NCBI RefSeq assembly: GCF_001700435.1
Contig: NZ_LYPC01000022.1
Coordinates: forward strand, 290,087-354,086
DNA: 64,000 nt
Source of the DNA: Paenibacillus pectinilyticus
GTDB taxonomy: Bacteria > Bacillota > Bacilli > Paenibacillales > NBRC-103111
Direction: 5' to 3'
Part shown: one piece after another, positions 15,655-24,569 of the stretch
Position numbering within the stretch: the stretch's first letter is position 1
Layout of the letters: every line of letters begins with the position of its first letter
The notes under the pieces: model-generated
What the model saw: the letters and a program-made list of their open reading frames with translations, nothing else
What the model was told of the DNA's origin: nothing
Databases searched by the model: none
Position numbers and translations under genes: made by a program

Positions 15655-15691
15655 AAACGGCAGCCCGTATCGGCTGCCGTTTCATCATGAT
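15655..15691 (-). terminator. Terminator of the fusB-like gene
   Basis: Perfect AAACGGCAGCC/GGCTGCCGTTT stem and, on the minus strand, a TTTTTATTATT tail. Confidence 0.85.
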
Positions 15692-15748
15692 ATTACATAT
15701 TCGTTATTTTTAGACAAAAACTCTTTATGATCAGGCTTAGCGGCCTAA

Positions 15749-16411
15749 TTATGGACCGACTAACACGCCATGAATGAATTTCTCCAATGTGTCGACATCT
15801 GTGATATTCTTGTTGCAAACCTCACTGTTAACGCACAAATAATTACCAATAGCTCTGTAATAATCTGGCGATGCCCCTGCTGGTTTCCACTTGGTCGTTG
15901 CCATGAATAATGCAACCTCCGCATGTCGATTACATACGAAGCATACACCTTTCTTATTCGTCGGCGTATACCTTCCTTCGATACCAATGAGCTTACCTTT
16001 GAGATCATAAACAATGAACATTTTATTCGCTGCCTGATCGGTCCATCCCAGATATGTCGCGAATCTATACGTGCTGCCCGTAAGATCGGGTAATTTCAAT
16101 TTCTTATGCTTAGGAAATAATTTCTTCAACTGATTGTCCGACACCTGTGCATATTCCTCTGCTAAATAAGGCTCTAAGGCATGCATATAACGCTGAAAAT
16201 CTGCTGACGTTTGCAACTGTTCCAGATTACTCAGCAATTGCTTTTGATCATCAGTTGCATCCGAAATTAATTCGTTTAGCTTGACCTCTGTATCGTTGCG
16301 AACTGCTTTGACGACTTTCGAATCGGAAACGGAGTTACACGTATTTTGTAACTGACCGATTTGTTTCTTAATTTCGTTGTAATGGTGGTTTCTAATGAAT
16401 GGTTGATTCAT
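15749..16411 (-). CDS. FusB/FusC-family elongation factor G-binding protein
   Basis: 220 residues, close to the 213 of FusB. The N-terminal helical half (1-85) matches the FBP helical domain; the C-terminal half carries the treble-clef zinc site, CFVCNRH (about residues 165-171) and YLCVNSEVCNKNI (about 192-204). FusB-type proteins bind EF-G on the ribosome and rescue it from fusidic acid; chromosomal homologues in Bacillales may act mainly in translation recovery. Single gene with its own terminator and no obvious leader attenuator. Confidence 0.92.
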   Translation of the reverse strand: MNQPFIRNHHYNEIKKQIGQLQNTCNSVSDSKVVKAVRNDTEVKLNELISDATDDQKQLLSNLEQLQTSADFQRYMHALEPYLAEEYAQVSDNQLKKLFPKHKKLKLPDLTGSTYRFATYLGWTDQAANKMFIVYDLKGKLIGIEGRYTPTNKKGVCFVCNRHAEVALFMATTKWKPAGASPDYYRAIGNYLCVNSEVCNKNITDVDTLEKFIHGVLVGP

Positions 16412-16746
16412 AGCTTACAGCCCCTTATTTTAATTTCAAAATAAAATAAGCTGCAAAGCCTCATGCTTAGAAACGATTACATTTTCTCGGGCGATTACTA
16501 CTCACGAATCACCCCATGCAAAGATCGCCCTAATGAAAGGCTCTGCATGAGTCGCTTCTTATTCCGGCAAATTGATTTGCCATATTTACCGCCTCCCTTA
16601 CCCTTTTAAATTATATAGGAGGTTCTATGCTGTCTGCAAGTACATGTCACCATGGAGATTAAACCCAACACAACAATGATAATCAGCATGGCGATGACCT
16701 TCCCCGCATACATCTAGGTTTAAAATAGTTATTCGGGGGTGTATTC
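16412..16746. other. Intergenic region between fusB and sulfatase genes
   Basis: Besides the doubtful 35-codon ORF listed separately, it holds a ribosome-site-like TAGGAGG at 16616-16622 followed by an 11-codon plus-strand mini-ORF (ATG at 16627, MLSASTCHHGD). A leader peptide for the sulfatase gene is possible but unsupported by other evidence. Confidence 0.3.
16606..16713 (-). CDS. Possible 35-residue single-helix membrane peptide
   Basis: Starts MYAGKVIAMLIIIVVLGLIS then MVTCTCRQHRTSYII: one hydrophobic helix followed by a Cys pair and a basic tail, a plausible small membrane protein. There is no recognisable ribosome site, so it may not be expressed. Confidence 0.25.
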   Translation of the reverse strand: MYAGKVIAMLIIIVVLGLISMVTCTCRQHRTSYII

Positions 16747-18510
16747 ATGTTAAATAAACCGAACTTTCTACTCATCGTTGTTGATGAAGAGCGCTATCCT
16801 CCCAAGTATGAAAGCCCTGAGATTAGCACTTGGCGGCTCGCCAATCTTCCCGCCCACGAGAAATTACGTGCGAATAGCGTCGAACTTCACCGTCACTATA
16901 TCGGAAGTGCTGCTTGCTGCCCAAGCCGGGCTACGATGTTTACCGGTCAATACCCGTCACTCCATGGTGTCTCACAAACGAACGGCATTGCAAAGAATGC
17001 TTTCGATTCTGATATGTTCTGGTTACCGCCGAATACAGTGCCAACAATGGGCAATTACTTTCGCGAAGCTGGATATCAAACCTATTACAAAGGGAAATGG
17101 CATATTTCATATGAAGACATCCTGGTGCCAGGAACGCATGATGATATGCCTAGCTATGATCCTAATACGGGGATACCAAATCCACAACGTGAACAGCTTT
17201 ACTTGTCTGCTGACCCTCTAGATGCCTTCGGCTTTTCCTCTTGGATCGGTCCCGAACCGCATGGCCGTAATCCACGTAATTCTGCTTCATCTGCAGCTAC
17301 AGGTTTAAGCGGCAGAGACATTGTATATAGTGCCGAGGCTGTTCAACTGATCGAAGCGTTGGATCATCAGAAAAGTGCCGACTCTGAAGCAAAGCCATGG
17401 CTCGTCGTCGCCTCATTTGTTAATCCGCATGATATCACCCTATATGGTACACTGACCGCCAATTTACCGAACATGTTTCATTTTGAAGTCGATCCCATGC
17501 CGGACGTCCCGCCACCTCCAACGATCGGCGAATTGCTGCATACTAAGCCGCGATGCCAGGCCAGCTACCGGGATACCTATCCAATCGCCATCCAGCCTAT
17601 CGTGAATGCGGTGTTTTATCGAAAGCTTTATTATCAATTGCAAAAAAATGTCGATGCGCAAATCATGAAGGTTTTAGAAGCACTGGATCGTTCATCGTTT
17701 AGTGACGAGACCATTGTTATTTTCACATCAGATCACGGCGATTTACTTGGCGCTCACGGCAACCTGCACCAGAAAATGTACTGCGCCTACGAAGAAGTTC
17801 TGCACGTGCCATTCCTTATTCACAGCAAGACCCTCTTCCCGAAAAAGGTAAACTTTACAGAGCTTACCTCACATGTTGATCTAGTTCCTACAATGCTAGG
17901 ACTCGCAGGTACAGATATTGCTGAGACTCAAAACCGGTTACAACGAAGCTTTAGCGAAGTCCGCCCCTTCGTTGGCCGTGATCTATCGCCATTCTTACTC
18001 GGCAACAGAGAGCATGGGGACGCCATCTTCCCCAGAGAACCGGTTTATTTCATGACGGATGACGAAATAACACGTGGCCAGCATCAATTCAACCCCTTAG
18101 GCAAACCTTACGCCTCTGTCGTCCAGCCCAACCACATAGAGACGATTATCACTGATATACCCGGACAGCCAGGCTTTCCTAATCAGCAATGGAAATTTAC
18201 ACGTTACTTTGACAACGATCAATTCTGGAGCGTACCGGGTGTACGGGATGTCACGCTTCAGCTTTTTGGGGATATATGCGCTGCTCCAAATCAAACAACT
18301 TCTCCCCCTTGTCAGGTTACCTGCAAAACCATCCCTGTTCCAGAGGAATTCGAATTGTACAACATAACCGATGATCCGTTGGAAACGATTAATCTCGCGC
18401 ACCCTGCCTATGCTACGCCTCAGTTGGAGCACGTCCGAACATATATGGTACGCCTATTGGATGAGCAACGTAATCTGAAGAGATTGAAACCAAACCAAAA
18501 TAGTTTTTGA
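16747..18510 (+). CDS. Sulfatase-family hydrolase
   Basis: 587-residue alkaline-phosphatase-superfamily enzyme. The type I sulfatase signature is complete: Cys57 in CCPSRATMFTG (C-x-P-S-R), where the Cys would be converted to formylglycine. Metal ligands are suggested by VVDEER near the N-terminus and FTSDHGDLLGAHG around residue 325. No signal peptide, so it seems cytoplasmic. It would cleave sulfate esters or related phosphonates; substrate unknown. No canonical FGE gene is adjacent; the only FGE-fold protein in the window (4767-5609) lacks the catalytic cysteines. GGGGGTG precedes the start. Confidence 0.9.
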   Translation: MLNKPNFLLIVVDEERYPPKYESPEISTWRLANLPAHEKLRANSVELHRHYIGSAACCPSRATMFTGQYPSLHGVSQTNGIAKNAFDSDMFWLPPNTVPTMGNYFREAGYQTYYKGKWHISYEDILVPGTHDDMPSYDPNTGIPNPQREQLYLSADPLDAFGFSSWIGPEPHGRNPRNSASSAATGLSGRDIVYSAEAVQLIEALDHQKSADSEAKPWLVVASFVNPHDITLYGTLTANLPNMFHFEVDPMPDVPPPPTIGELLHTKPRCQASYRDTYPIAIQPIVNAVFYRKLYYQLQKNVDAQIMKVLEALDRSSFSDETIVIFTSDHGDLLGAHGNLHQKMYCAYEEVLHVPFLIHSKTLFPKKVNFTELTSHVDLVPTMLGLAGTDIAETQNRLQRSFSEVRPFVGRDLSPFLLGNREHGDAIFPREPVYFMTDDEITRGQHQFNPLGKPYASVVQPNHIETIITDIPGQPGFPNQQWKFTRYFDNDQFWSVPGVRDVTLQLFGDICAAPNQTTSPPCQVTCKTIPVPEEFELYNITDDPLETINLAHPAYATPQLEHVRTYMVRLLDEQRNLKRLKPNQNSF

Positions 18511-18613
18511 AACGCCATAACTGAAAAATAAAGCACAACTCATGTTGGATGCTGAACTTGAAGAAAATTCAGAATTAATTGTCTTAAAAATAGTTCGAGT
18601 AAATGAAAAATAA

Positions 18614-18657
18614 AAACAACGCGTGCTGGAAGATGATCAGCACGCGTTGTTTCTTTT
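18614..18657. terminator. Bidirectional terminator
   Basis: Perfect stem AACAACGCGTGCTG with a 9-nt loop and T-rich flanks on both strands; it lies between the convergent sulfatase and SDR genes. Confidence 0.85.
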
Positions 18658-18663
18658 CAACTT

Positions 18664-19428
18664 TCACAAAAACATACCACCCGAAGCCTCAATTCGCTGC
18701 GCATTCACCCAACCTGTCTCAGGTGAGCAGAGTGCCGCGATGACGCATCCGATATCATCAGCTTCCCCAGTTCTACCCAACGCGGTTTGTCCCGCGATGA
18801 AGCCTTGCATCTCTTCGCTGTTTCTAAGTCGTCCACCGCCGAAATCTGTCGCAATGGCTCCTGGGGCGATCGTGTTGACGCGAATCCCTCTAGCGCCGAG
18901 TTCCTTCGCCATGTATTTGGTCAGCACTTCAACGGCGCCTTTCATCGCGGCATACGCAGCACTTCCGGCGATCGTGAAGCGCGTCAGTCCAGTAGAGACA
19001 TTAATAATCGCGCCATGATCCGCCAAATGAGGCATCAACTTCTGCGTTAAGAAGAACACGCCTTTCACATGTACATTCATCAGATCGTCAAACTGTTCTT
19101 CCGTCGTATCGGCAATGGAAGCATAAAGACCGAAACCCGCATTATTAATTAGATAATCGAAGTCTTCTCGCTGCCAGTTTTGCTGAATTACGTTCAGAAG
19201 CTCGTCCTTGAATCCATCGAATGAAGCCGTACGACCGGCATCTAACTGAATAGCGACCGCTTTCCGTCCCAATGCCTCTACCTCTAGTACGAGTGATTCG
19301 GCCTGTGCTTGCTGACTATGATAAGTGATGATAACGTCGTTTCCTTTATGGGCTAGAGCAAGAGCTGCATTTCGTCCCAACCCTCGACTTCCTCCCGTTA
19401 TTACTGCTAAATGTGGTTGTTGTTCCAA
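18664..19428 (-). CDS. Short-chain dehydrogenase/reductase (SDR)
   Basis: 254-residue classical SDR. NAD(P) motif TGGSRGLGR (residues 11-19), NNAG at about 92, catalytic Ser in INVSTG, and YAAMK for the Tyr-x3-Lys pair. The C-terminal GWVNAQRIEASGGMFL is standard for FabG-like enzymes. TGGSRGLGR with a basic residue suggests NADPH preference. Substrate not predictable. Transcribed leftwards from its own promoter, ends at the hairpin shared with the sulfatase gene. Confidence 0.9.
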   Translation of the reverse strand: MEQQPHLAVITGGSRGLGRNAALALAHKGNDVIITYHSQQAQAESLVLEVEALGRKAVAIQLDAGRTASFDGFKDELLNVIQQNWQREDFDYLINNAGFGLYASIADTTEEQFDDLMNVHVKGVFFLTQKLMPHLADHGAIINVSTGLTRFTIAGSAAYAAMKGAVEVLTKYMAKELGARGIRVNTIAPGAIATDFGGGRLRNSEEMQGFIAGQTALGRTGEADDIGCVIAALCSPETGWVNAQRIEASGGMFL

Positions 19429-19532
19429 GATAACTCTCCTTTAAATTTCTGGTGTCACCAAATTCTCCAGCAGGTGCTCTACATAATGTACCACTTCGAG
19501 ATTGCTCCAAGTCAAACCGGATTTTCAGCATG

Positions 19533-19573
19533 AAAAAAAACCAGACAAGTGGCTTCTACACCACCATGCCTGG
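19533..19573 (-). terminator. Terminator of the 2-hydroxyacid dehydrogenase gene
   Basis: Stem CCAGGCATGGTGG/CCACTTGTCTGG with two mismatches followed by TTTTTTTT on the minus strand. Confidence 0.8.
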
Positions 19574-19633
19574 CTTATTAGGGTTAAATAAAAACTTTGC
19601 AACTTAGACCTAACTCTAACTCCTACCTATCCA

Positions 19634-20593
19634 TTAAGACAAAGTTCGTACCGGCGATCCGGAGAGAAAAGCTTCAATATCTTCAATCGCATCTCGATAA
19701 AAAGCTTCATAGTTCGCTCTCGATACATATCCGATATGCGGCGTCGTGAGAAGATTTGGAAGTGTTCGGTAGATATCGTCTTTCGGCAGCGGTTCCTGCT
19801 CGAAAACATCTACCGCGGCGCCAGCGATCCAGCCGTTCTGCAAAGCCTCCGCAAGCGCTGTCTGATTCACAATCGGAGCCCGAGACGTATTGATTAGATA
19901 CGCTGAAGCGCGCATTCTTTTGAGTTCTTCGGCACCGATCAAGCCTCTCGTCCTGTCGCTCAAGACAAGATGAATGGACACAAAATCGCTTCTTTCAAGT
20001 AGCTCCTCTTTCGAATCGGCTAATCGCACACCAATTTCGTCAGCCCGTTCTTTGGTTAAATTCTCGCTCCATGCGATGACATCCATGCCGAACGCTTGAC
20101 CAAATTTGGCAATTTTACTTCCCAATTTGCCAAGTCCTAGCACGCCAAGTGTCTTCCCATATAAATCGGTGCCAAGCGTGCTTTGCCACTGTCCATTACG
20201 TATCGCGTTGTGCTCCTGTACGATGTTACGAGCAAGCCCCAAAATTAACGACCACGTGAGTTCTGCCGTTGCATTACCTGCGCCTCCCGTTCCACATACG
20301 GTTATGCCTCGCGATGCTGCTGCGGCCGTGTCAATGGACGGATTGCGCATCCCTGTCGTAATTAATAGCTTCAGTTGAGGCAGTTGAGCGAGAAGCGATT
20401 CGCGGAAAGGGGTTCTTTCGCGCATGATCACGACAATGTCACAATCGGCGATTTGTTCGATCAATTCTTCCGGTTGATCGATATGCCGTTCAATACTTTT
20501 GACTTCCACCTTGTCACTTATCTGAGACCAATCCGCAATGTTTAATGCCACTTGCTGATAGTCATCTAAAATCGCACAGCGCAGCTTCTTCAT
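19634..20593 (-). CDS. D-2-hydroxyacid dehydrogenase, NAD-binding
   Basis: 319-residue member of the D-isomer-specific 2-hydroxyacid dehydrogenase family. Rossmann motif LGVLGLGKLGSKIA (about residues 148-161), catalytic Arg in YLINTSRAPIV, Glu in FEQEPLP and His in LTTPHIGYVS. Two-domain layout with the usual hinge. Family enzymes reduce 2-keto acids to D-2-hydroxy acids. Start ATG with GGAGGTACATAC upstream. Stand-alone. Confidence 0.9.
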   Translation of the reverse strand: MKKLRCAILDDYQQVALNIADWSQISDKVEVKSIERHIDQPEELIEQIADCDIVVIMRERTPFRESLLAQLPQLKLLITTGMRNPSIDTAAAASRGITVCGTGGAGNATAELTWSLILGLARNIVQEHNAIRNGQWQSTLGTDLYGKTLGVLGLGKLGSKIAKFGQAFGMDVIAWSENLTKERADEIGVRLADSKEELLERSDFVSIHLVLSDRTRGLIGAEELKRMRASAYLINTSRAPIVNQTALAEALQNGWIAGAAVDVFEQEPLPKDDIYRTLPNLLTTPHIGYVSRANYEAFYRDAIEDIEAFLSGSPVRTLS

Positions 20594-20728
20594 GTATGTA
20601 CCTCCATCAGATCACACGATCTATTTGACTTACCTTGCTCTTCATTTTCACACATAGGTTATACGTGTTGCAAATCTTCCGCTCACGCACCATATTGAAG
20701 CTGCCAGCCATGCCTGTCATCTCATAAA

Positions 20729-20758
20729 GAAAAAAGCCCACCTGATAAAAGCGGACTT
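20729..20758 (-). terminator. Terminator of mqo
   Basis: AAGTCCGC/GTGGGCTT stem with internal mismatches and a CTTTTTTCTTT tail on the minus strand. Confidence 0.7.
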
Positions 20759-20783
20759 GATTCAAGATGTACTATTGATTGAG

Positions 20784-22286
20784 CTAGTTACTAGAAACTA
20801 ACTCTTTTCCATTGAGGCCAAGTGTCTCGGCCGTTGAAGTGTGGATTTCTTCCAGCAAATCTGGATTATTCATGAGTGATTTGCCAACAGACGGGATCAT
20901 CTCTTTAATTTTCGGTTCCCACTCTTTCATGTGCTGCGGGAAGCATTTCTTAATCACTTCTAGCATGACATGAACAGCGGTTGATGCACCCGGCGACGCA
21001 CCGAGTAAGGCTGCAATGGAGCCATCTGCGGAACTGATAACTTCTGTACCGAATTGAAGTGTACCTTTGCCGCCAGCTTCCGTATCCTTGATAACTTGTA
21101 CACGTTGTCCAGCTACGACAAGATCCCAATCTTCTGTTTTTGCGCTCGGAATAAACTCACGTAACTCTTCCATACGTTTTTCTTTGGACAACATCACTTG
21201 CTCGACCAAATATTTCGTTAATGACATATTTTTGGCACCAGCCGATAACATCGTTACGAGGTTATTCGGTTTAACCGAAGTGACCAAGTCGAACATGGAA
21301 CCCGTTTTGAGAAACTTAGGTGAGAAACCTGCAAATGGTCCAAACAACAACGATTTTTTGTTATCGATAAATCGAGTGTCAAGATGCGGTACGGACATTG
21401 GCGGAGCTCCAACCTTCGCTTTACCGTATACTTTTGCATGATGCTGTGCGACCACATCCGGATTATTACACACCATGAAAATCCCGCTTACTGGGAATCC
21501 ACCAATGTGTTTTCCTTCAGGAATACCGGATTTTTGTAGTAAATGCAGACTACCGCCGCCGCCTCCAATAAAGACGAACTTGGCATTATGGCGTTCGATT
21601 GTACCGCGGTCCGTGCGTATTTTCAATTCCCACGATCCATCGTGAGCACGTTTAATGTTATCAACGCTATGCTTGTATTTAATATCGACATTTTTACTTT
21701 TGAGATGGTCAAACAATATACGCGTTAAAGCGCCAAAGTTAACATCTGTGCCGGTGTCGATTTTCGTTGCTGCTATGGATTCATTCATTGGACGGTCTTT
21801 AATAATAAGCGGGATCCATTCCATCAATTTGGCAGGATCATCTGAGAATTCCATCCCTTGAAACAACGGATTGTTAGTCATTGCTTCAAAACGTTTCTTT
21901 AGAAAAGCAACATTGTGTTCCCCTTGCACCATACTCATATGCGGTAATGGCATGATGAAGTCTTGTGGGTTATCAATCAACTTGTTATTGACAAGGTAAG
22001 ACCAGAATTGCATGGAAAGCTGAAACTGTTCATTAATCTTGATCGCATTGCTGATATCTATAGATCCGTCAGGTTTTTCCACAGTATAATTAAGCTCGCA
22101 AAGTGCCGCGTGCCCTGTTCCTGCATTATTCCATTCGTTAGAACTTTCTTCACCAGCATTTTCGAGCTTCTCAAACACAGTAATTTCCCAATCCGGTACT
22201 AATTCTTTCAGAATTGTCCCTAACGTCGCACTCATGATTCCGGCACCAATTAAGATGACATCTGTTTTAGTTTCTCTGTTGCTCAT
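20784..22286 (-). CDS. mqo: Malate:quinone oxidoreductase
   Basis: 500 residues, full length for bacterial Mqo. FAD-binding [15 protein letters not shown] at residues 9-23, family hallmark [39 protein letters not shown], and the C-terminal [19 protein letters not shown]. This peripheral membrane flavoprotein oxidises malate to oxaloacetate and passes electrons to the quinone pool, feeding the TCA cycle and respiratory chain. Its transcript is predicted to have a leader of about 135 nt with two hairpins. Confidence 0.97.
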   Translation of the reverse strand: MSNRETKTDVILIGAGIMSATLGTILKELVPDWEITVFEKLENAGEESSNEWNNAGTGHAALCELNYTVEKPDGSIDISNAIKINEQFQLSMQFWSYLVNNKLIDNPQDFIMPLPHMSMVQGEHNVAFLKKRFEAMTNNPLFQGMEFSDDPAKLMEWIPLIIKDRPMNESIAATKIDTGTDVNFGALTRILFDHLKSKNVDIKYKHSVDNIKRAHDGSWELKIRTDRGTIERHNAKFVFIGGGGGSLHLLQKSGIPEGKHIGGFPVSGIFMVCNNPDVVAQHHAKVYGKAKVGAPPMSVPHLDTRFIDNKKSLLFGPFAGFSPKFLKTGSMFDLVTSVKPNNLVTMLSAGAKNMSLTKYLVEQVMLSKEKRMEELREFIPSAKTEDWDLVVAGQRVQVIKDTEAGGKGTLQFGTEVISSADGSIAALLGASPGASTAVHVMLEVIKKCFPQHMKEWEPKIKEMIPSVGKSLMNNPDLLEEIHTSTAETLGLNGKELVSSN

Positions 22287-22321
22287 TTTTACCGTCCTTA
22301 TCCCCTAAGATTTGCAGAAAG

Positions 22322-22371
22322 GATGTAGGCGTTCCTGCTTAGACGCTACATCAAGTCAAGGTACGACCTTG
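22322..22371 (-). promoter_or_regulatory. Two hairpins in the mqo 5' leader
   Basis: A GATGTAGCGT-like stem closed with one bulge (22322-22332 with 22343-22352) and a perfect CAAGGT-ACG-ACCTTG stem (22357-22371). They sit between the predicted promoter and the mqo start. No known riboswitch class recognised. Confidence 0.45.
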
Positions 22372-22425
22372 TCACACACCTTTTCTGGATCAGTTTATTC
22401 CTTTAGATTAAAATATTTATTTACT

Positions 22426-22455
22426 ATTATATGATAGTTATAAGGTATTCGACAA
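22426..22455 (-). promoter_or_regulatory. Predicted sigma-A promoter of mqo
   Basis: -35 TTGTCG (22450-22455), 18-nt spacer, -10 TATAAT (22426-22431) on the minus strand. Confidence 0.6.
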
Positions 22456-22560
22456 GAAGTGAGGCGTGTATAATTAAAGTCTTCCCCAATTTTATGAAGA
22501 TCCTGCAAAGACGCCTATTTAAAAAAGTTATTTATGACTATTTATGGGAATTAAAATGAA

Positions 22561-22599
22561 TAAAAGCCAACTACGAATGAATTCGTTTTTGGCTTTTAC
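22561..22599. terminator. Terminator downstream of ykkD
   Basis: AAAAGCCAA...ACGAA/TTCGT...TTGGCTTTT stem-loop with T-rich sequence after it on both strands; it ends the tetR-ykkC-ykkD operon. Confidence 0.8.
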
Positions 22600-22612
22600 T
22601 TGTTCATCTACA

Positions 22613-22927
22613 TCACGACATTAATTTCAGTCCAACCGCTGCACTTAACACCATTGCGATGAACATGATCCGTTTCCAGTCTCTGGATTCTCCATAGAAC
22701 AGCATCCCGACAAGAGCGCCGCCCACTGTTCCGATCCCCGTCCAGACCGCATAAGACGTACCCATCGGCAGGGTTTTCATCGCTTGACTTAAACATCCAA
22801 AACTCATGATGATGCCAACGATGAAAATACAAAAGGATCGAACGGTTTTGGCTTTATTAATTTGGTTCATACCCACGACACCAACAACTTCGAACATGCC
22901 CGCAAACGTCAGAAAAATCCACCCCAT
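22613..22927 (-). CDS. ykkD: SMR-family multidrug transporter subunit, YkkD-like
   Basis: 104 residues, four transmembrane helices. Contains the membrane-embedded Glu in FAGMFEVVGVVGMNQINK and the motif PMGTSYAVWTGIGTVGGALVGMLFYGE of small multidrug resistance proteins. It strongly resembles YkkD, which works as a hetero-oligomer with YkkC. Its start overlaps the last base of the ykkC-like gene. In B. subtilis ykkCD is preceded by a guanidine riboswitch; none is possible here because tetR lies immediately upstream. Confidence 0.9.
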   Translation of the reverse strand: MGWIFLTFAGMFEVVGVVGMNQINKAKTVRSFCIFIVGIIMSFGCLSQAMKTLPMGTSYAVWTGIGTVGGALVGMLFYGESRDWKRIMFIAMVLSAAVGLKLMS

Positions 22928-23268
22928 TAGGCTGCAGCTCCTTTCTGATCTTGCTCTTTGGTTACAAATTTAAGTCCAAATACGCCGGATAGAAGCAATA
23001 AAATAAGGAATACTTTAAGCATGCGGAAAGGTTCTCCGAAGAGCAGCATCTCCACTAATACCGTGCCGGCCGTCCCCATGCCTGTGAAGACTGCATACAC
23101 AGTACCTACAGGAAGTTTGGTAGATGCGCTAATTACGAGATGAAAAGAAATATACATAGCGATGATCGTGCCTATCCACATGAGCGTGGTATCCGCATGC
23201 TTCAGACCTGTAACCCACATCACTTCAAAAATAACACCAATAAAAATATAAACCCAATTGCGATTCAT
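22927..23268 (-). CDS. ykkC: SMR-family multidrug transporter subunit, YkkC-like
   Basis: 113 residues, four transmembrane helices, with Glu in IGVIFEVMWVTGLKHAD and LPVGTVYAVFTGMGTAGTVLVEMLLFGEP, closely matching YkkC. Partner of the adjacent YkkD-like subunit; both are needed for drug export in B. subtilis. It begins 22 bp after the tetR gene, so the three genes form one operon controlled by the TetR protein. Confidence 0.9.
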   Translation of the reverse strand: MNRNWVYIFIGVIFEVMWVTGLKHADTTLMWIGTIIAMYISFHLVISASTKLPVGTVYAVFTGMGTAGTVLVEMLLFGEPFRMLKVFLILLLLSGVFGLKFVTKEQDQKGAAA

Positions 23269-23290
23269 GTGTCAGTTCCCCCTTGCTGAT

Positions 23291-23869
23291 TTACGCTTGA
23301 ATGCCTCGCCAAAATACGAACCACGAAGCTTCAAGTCTTTTGAGTGATCGATCCGATCCTCCGAATAATAACTCGACAAACATCCCATCCAGGACAGCAA
23401 GAAAAGCTACTGCCGCCGTATCACTGCTGACATCCTTATTGATACTTCCTGCTGAAATGGCCTGTTCAAATAAAGGAATTAACATCGCTTCGATCGTATC
23501 CAAATACGCGTATCCTTGTTTAACAATCTCATCATAGAGATGAGAAGGCGGGAAAAAGGCAACCCGTAAGAAAAACTTGGTATTATCGTCCTGCTCATAG
23601 CAATCTTTATACTGGATTAGAAAACGGTACAAAAGCTTATCTATCGAAAGATCTTTATGGCGATCCAGATAATCAACAACAAAATTCAATTCCTTCTTCT
23701 GTACATCGTCAAAAAGAGCTAGGAAAAGTTCATCTTTCCCTTTGAAATGTGTATAAATGGATTGTTTTTTGATGCCTACTTCAGCTGCGATATCTGCAAG
23801 CGACGCTCCTTCATAACCGTTTAAGGCAAATTGCGTGAGGGCGACTTCTTTGATCCGAGATGCTGTCAT
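23291..23869 (-). CDS. TetR/AcrR-family repressor of the ykkCD-like operon
   Basis: 192 residues. N-terminal HTH (about 1-50): RIKEVALTQFALNGYEGASLADIAAEVGIKKQSIYTHFKGKDELFLALF; C-terminal helical ligand-binding domain resembling the TetR_C class seen with SMR pumps. First gene of tetR-ykkC-ykkD. A short palindrome CGAACGTTCG centred about 22 bp before its start is a likely autoregulatory site. Confidence 0.9.
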   Translation of the reverse strand: MTASRIKEVALTQFALNGYEGASLADIAAEVGIKKQSIYTHFKGKDELFLALFDDVQKKELNFVVDYLDRHKDLSIDKLLYRFLIQYKDCYEQDDNTKFFLRVAFFPPSHLYDEIVKQGYAYLDTIEAMLIPLFEQAISAGSINKDVSSDTAAVAFLAVLDGMFVELLFGGSDRSLKRLEASWFVFWRGIQA

Positions 23870-23886
23870 TCATTCCTCTTCCCTTC

Positions 23887-23896
23887 CGAACGTTCG
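23887..23896. promoter_or_regulatory. Candidate TetR operator
   Basis: Perfect 10-bp palindrome CGAACGTTCG, 18 bp before the tetR start codon. Short, so assignment rests on position. Confidence 0.45.
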
Positions 23897-23978
23897 TCAG
23901 GATGATTGTATCACGTTCTCAACCTTAGGGCAACCCGCTTCACTAGCTAACAACGAAATGACTTCTGTCCGAAAATAG

Positions 23979-24029
23979 AAAAAGACTCCCCACCGTCCTG
24001 CCAGAAGGCAAGTTAGTAAGCAGTCTTAT
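23979..24029 (-). terminator. Terminator of the VOC gene
   Basis: AAGACT/AGTCTT outer stem with an inner TTGCC/GGCAG stem and a CTTTTTC tail on the minus strand. Confidence 0.6.
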
Positions 24030-24074
24030 TATTTACCTTATTTATCTTGGATAAATCGATATTGTTAAATTGCG

Positions 24075-24452
24075 TTATTTCTTTTCCAAAATAGCGAAGT
24101 AATTGCCTTCATTATCTGCAAAATTGAACACTCGTCCAGTAGGCATCGTAACAAGTTCTCCTACCGTGATTCCCTTGTTTTTGAAGTCTTGATACAGTCT
24201 GTCCAAGTCATCCGAGAAAAACAATAATGATGGGGTACCAAGATTCAAGGAAGGCTCCATTTTCGCTATGAAATCCTTATTATGGAGAACAATACTCGTT
24301 TGTGCTTCTTTCGTTGGCGCGATTTCAATCCAACGCATGTGCTCGTTTTTTTCCTCAGAAACTAAGGTAAACCCTGCCTTCTCGGTCCAAAAACTCAAAG
24401 ACGCATCTTGATCATTCACGTATAACATAACTTGACCTAGTTTAGTAATCAT
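24075..24452 (-). CDS. VOC-superfamily (glyoxalase-fold) protein
   Basis: 125-residue protein with two beta-alpha-beta-beta-beta units: first MITKLGQVMLYVNDQDASLSFWTEKAGFTLVSEE, second TPSLLFFSDDLDRLYQDFKNKGITVGE...GRVFNFADNEGNYFAILEKK. The terminal Glu-rich strand matches YraH/glyoxalase-like members. It may be an antibiotic-binding or dioxygenase relative; activity cannot be assigned from sequence. Confidence 0.85.
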   Translation of the reverse strand: MITKLGQVMLYVNDQDASLSFWTEKAGFTLVSEEKNEHMRWIEIAPTKEAQTSIVLHNKDFIAKMEPSLNLGTPSLLFFSDDLDRLYQDFKNKGITVGELVTMPTGRVFNFADNEGNYFAILEKK

Positions 24453-24569
24453 TTGCCAATCTCCTATTCGTGTGTGTTCACATACGATCCATTTGCAAAA
24501 CGAAACACCTTATGTTTCAGGTAACAATCTTATTGTACAAAATTTGACAGTACAGTACAACTCTCCCCT

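Noticed and set aside
23269..23290. Guanidine (ykkC) riboswitch before the ykkCD-like genes
   Set aside because: Only 22 bp separate the tetR stop from the ykkC start, and no riboswitch-like sequence lies before tetR; regulation appears to be by TetR.
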